Assembly (NCBI GenBank): GCA_009692555.1
Contig: SHYY01000012.1
Location: forward strand, 1-59,444
Source: Myxococcales bacterium
GTDB taxonomy: Bacteria; Myxococcota_A; Polyangia; Palsa-1104; SHYY01
Length of the DNA stretch: 59,444 nucleotides
Reading direction: 5' to 3'
Shown: positions 58,391 through 59,444 of the stretch, piece after piece
Layout: each line of letters starts with the position of its first letter
Position numbering within the stretch: position 1 is the stretch's first letter
The notes under the pieces: model-generated
Told to the model about the DNA's origin: nothing
The model's input: only the letters and a program-made list of their open reading frames with translations
Databases searched by the model: none
Translations under genes and position numbers: made by a program

Positions 58391-59229
58391 TGGAGGGGGC
58401 GCTGGCGGTGGTCCGGGAGCTGTGGGTCTACCCGATCAAGTCGGCGCGCGGGATCTCCTTGCCGCGAGCGCGGCTTGCTTCGCGCGGCTTCGAGCATGAT
58501 CGGCGGTGGATGGTGGTCGACGGGGCGGGCCGCTTTCTCACCCAGCGGACGTTGCCGCGGATGGCGCTGATCGAGGTGGCGATCGAGCCGGGCGGGCTGC
58601 GGGTGGTGGCGCCGGGGATGCCGCCTTTGAGGGTGCCGTTCTCCGTCGCCGGGCCGGCGCGGGAGGTGGAGGTGTTTGCCGACCGCTGCGCGGCGATCTC
58701 GACGGGGGAGGAGGCGGCGGGGTGGATGACGCGGTTTCTTGGGGCGGCGTGCGATCTGGTGTGGATGCCGGAGGAGAGTGTGCGGCTGGTGGATCGGGAT
58801 TACTCGGCAACGGCAACGGGGGTCGGCGATCAAGTGAGCTTTGTCGATGGCTTTCCGCTGCTGCTGGTGTCGCAGGCCTCGCTCGACGATCTCAATCGCC
58901 GACTCGCCGCGCCGGTGGAGATGGCTCGCTTCCGCCCCAACATCGTCGTCGATGGCTGTGCTCCCTTCGCCGAGGACAGCTGGACCGCCCTGCGGATCGG
59001 CGAGGTGCCGATGCGCGGCGTGAAGCGCTGCGCGCGCTGCCCCATTCCGTCGGTGGACCCCGCCACCGGGGAGCGCGGGGAGGAGCCGATCGCCACCCTC
59101 GGTGGGTATCGGCGGGTCGGCGGTCAGGTGCTGTTCGGGCAGAACGTGATCCACTCCGGACTCGGCGAGCTGGCGATCGGGGACGTGGTGGGGTGCTTAA
59201 CGGAGAAGGGGGTCCCTCCGCTCACGTAG
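58390..59229 (+). CDS. MOSC-domain protein (YcbX-like)
   Basis: 279 residues: MOSC N-terminal beta-barrel (VRELWVYPIKSARGISLPRA, RGFEHDRRWMVVDGAGRFLT) followed by the MOSC domain (FRPNIVVDGCAPFAEDSW, KRCARCPIPSVDPATGERG with the conserved Cys). YcbX-type proteins bind molybdenum cofactor and reduce N-hydroxylated compounds with a reductase partner. Two extra cysteines in CARC are present. It is the last gene of the PilZ-kinase-MOSC operon, an unusual combination. Confidence 0.88.
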   Translation: MEGALAVVRELWVYPIKSARGISLPRARLASRGFEHDRRWMVVDGAGRFLTQRTLPRMALIEVAIEPGGLRVVAPGMPPLRVPFSVAGPAREVEVFADRCAAISTGEEAAGWMTRFLGAACDLVWMPEESVRLVDRDYSATATGVGDQVSFVDGFPLLLVSQASLDDLNRRLAAPVEMARFRPNIVVDGCAPFAEDSWTALRIGEVPMRGVKRCARCPIPSVDPATGERGEEPIATLGGYRRVGGQVLFGQNVIHSGLGELAIGDVVGCLTEKGVPPLT

Positions 59230-59256
59230 TCGTAGTCGTAGTCGTAGTCGTAGTCG
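59227..59256 (+). repeat. five tandem TAGTCG hexamers starting at the MOSC stop codon
   Basis: The unit TAGTCG is repeated five times without change. The first TAG is the stop codon of the MOSC gene, so the repeat offers five successive in-frame stop codons. On the other strand it would read as Asp-Tyr dipeptides. Confidence 0.9.
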
Positions 59257-59337
59257 TCCCGTCCGCAGCGACGGCAATCGAACTTCCTCCCGCAACAAAT
59301 TCCTCCTGCCAACCGCCCCCCCTGGCCACACAGGAGG

Positions 59338-59444
59338 ATGCCCCTGCTGGCCGACCAGAAGCTCGACGTCTATCGCCGCGCCATCGAGCTCCTCGCCCTT
59401 GCGTCGCAGATCGCGACGAGCGCCCCAGGGGGAACTCGTTTCTC
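59338..59444 (+). CDS. four-helix-bundle protein (S23/IVS family), partial at right edge
   Basis: ATG 59338 has AGGAGG directly upstream. The 35 visible residues, MPLLADQKLDVYRRAIELLA and LASQIATSAPGG, match the start of four-helix-bundle proteins (kLdvYq-aiefva), a family often encoded in 23S rRNA intervening sequences and also free in genomes. The rest lies beyond the window. Confidence 0.7.
   Translation, partial: MPLLADQKLDVYRRAIELLALASQIATSAPGGTRF

Noticed and set aside
1..59444. tRNA, rRNA or riboswitch genes
   Set aside because: I looked for cloverleaf ends (GTTCGA-type T loops, CCA) and known leader elements and saw none I could support; a covariance search would be needed to be sure.

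Overview
The window is very GC-rich and almost fully coding. Its content points to a myxobacterium-like (Myxococcota / former Deltaproteobacteria) chromosome: MglA/MglB polarity switch genes, several large cysteine-rich or IPT-repeat lipoproteins, receiver and PilZ regulators, and a proteobacterial flagellar cluster. This assignment is inference from gene content; no rRNA or tRNA gene is visible. No gene-free stretch exceeds 300 bases; the longest are 35928-36207 and 56361-56600, where I see no clear promoter and, in the second, only a short GC hairpin.

Left part (1-12.8 kb): the 3' end of an IS4-type transposase runs into the 5' remnant of a HEPN toxin gene, next to an intact MNT nucleotidyltransferase (antitoxin). 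A broken amine-oxidase-like gene follows, then a coupled pair of helicases (UvrD-like and MrfA/Hrq1-like). After these come two paralogous outer-membrane proteins (one with an in-frame stop), a gamma-glutamylcyclotransferase-like protein, a neutral-ceramidase-like lipoprotein and a receiver-PilZ protein.

Flagellar locus (12.8-20.7 kb, minus strand): flbD, motA, fliA, flgF, flgG, flgA, flgH, flgI, flgJ, flgM, flgN, flgK, flgL, fliD, fliS and a fliT-like gene lie in operon order, but the locus is visibly decaying. motA has an in-frame amber stop, fliA is reduced to its region-4 end, and flgG has a one-base frameshift. flgH survives only as a signal peptide joined to the last third of flgI. flgK has lost its stop and reads into flgL, and flgL is cut short and joined to the last ~60 codons of fliD. 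A FliB/YkgJ-type CxxCxxCC protein sits upstream.

Middle (22-28.7 kb, plus strand): a compact four-gene cyanophycin operon holds isoaspartyl dipeptidase, cyanophycinase, cyanophycin synthetase and a second Mur-ligase protein that lacks the ATP-grasp half. From 28.7 to 39.4 kb there is a surface-protein region: a frameshifted Cys-rich lipoprotein, a small beta-barrel, a 1549-residue lipoprotein of IPT-like repeats plus a Kelch-like end, and a 1054-residue lipoprotein with two kinds of cysteine-knot-like repeats.

Right part (39.4-59.4 kb): a DODA-type dioxygenase, two M23 peptidases, a glutaryl-CoA dehydrogenase-like enzyme and a lytic transglycosylase come first. Next is an mglB-mglA operon leading into a membrane fusion protein with a PqqD-like N-terminus, then a recR-M16-M16 operon. 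A degenerate M24 homologue, an inositol-phosphatase-family enzyme, an Mpl ligase fused to a GNAT domain, and a PilZ / receiver-kinase / MOSC operon follow. The window ends inside a four-helix-bundle protein gene.
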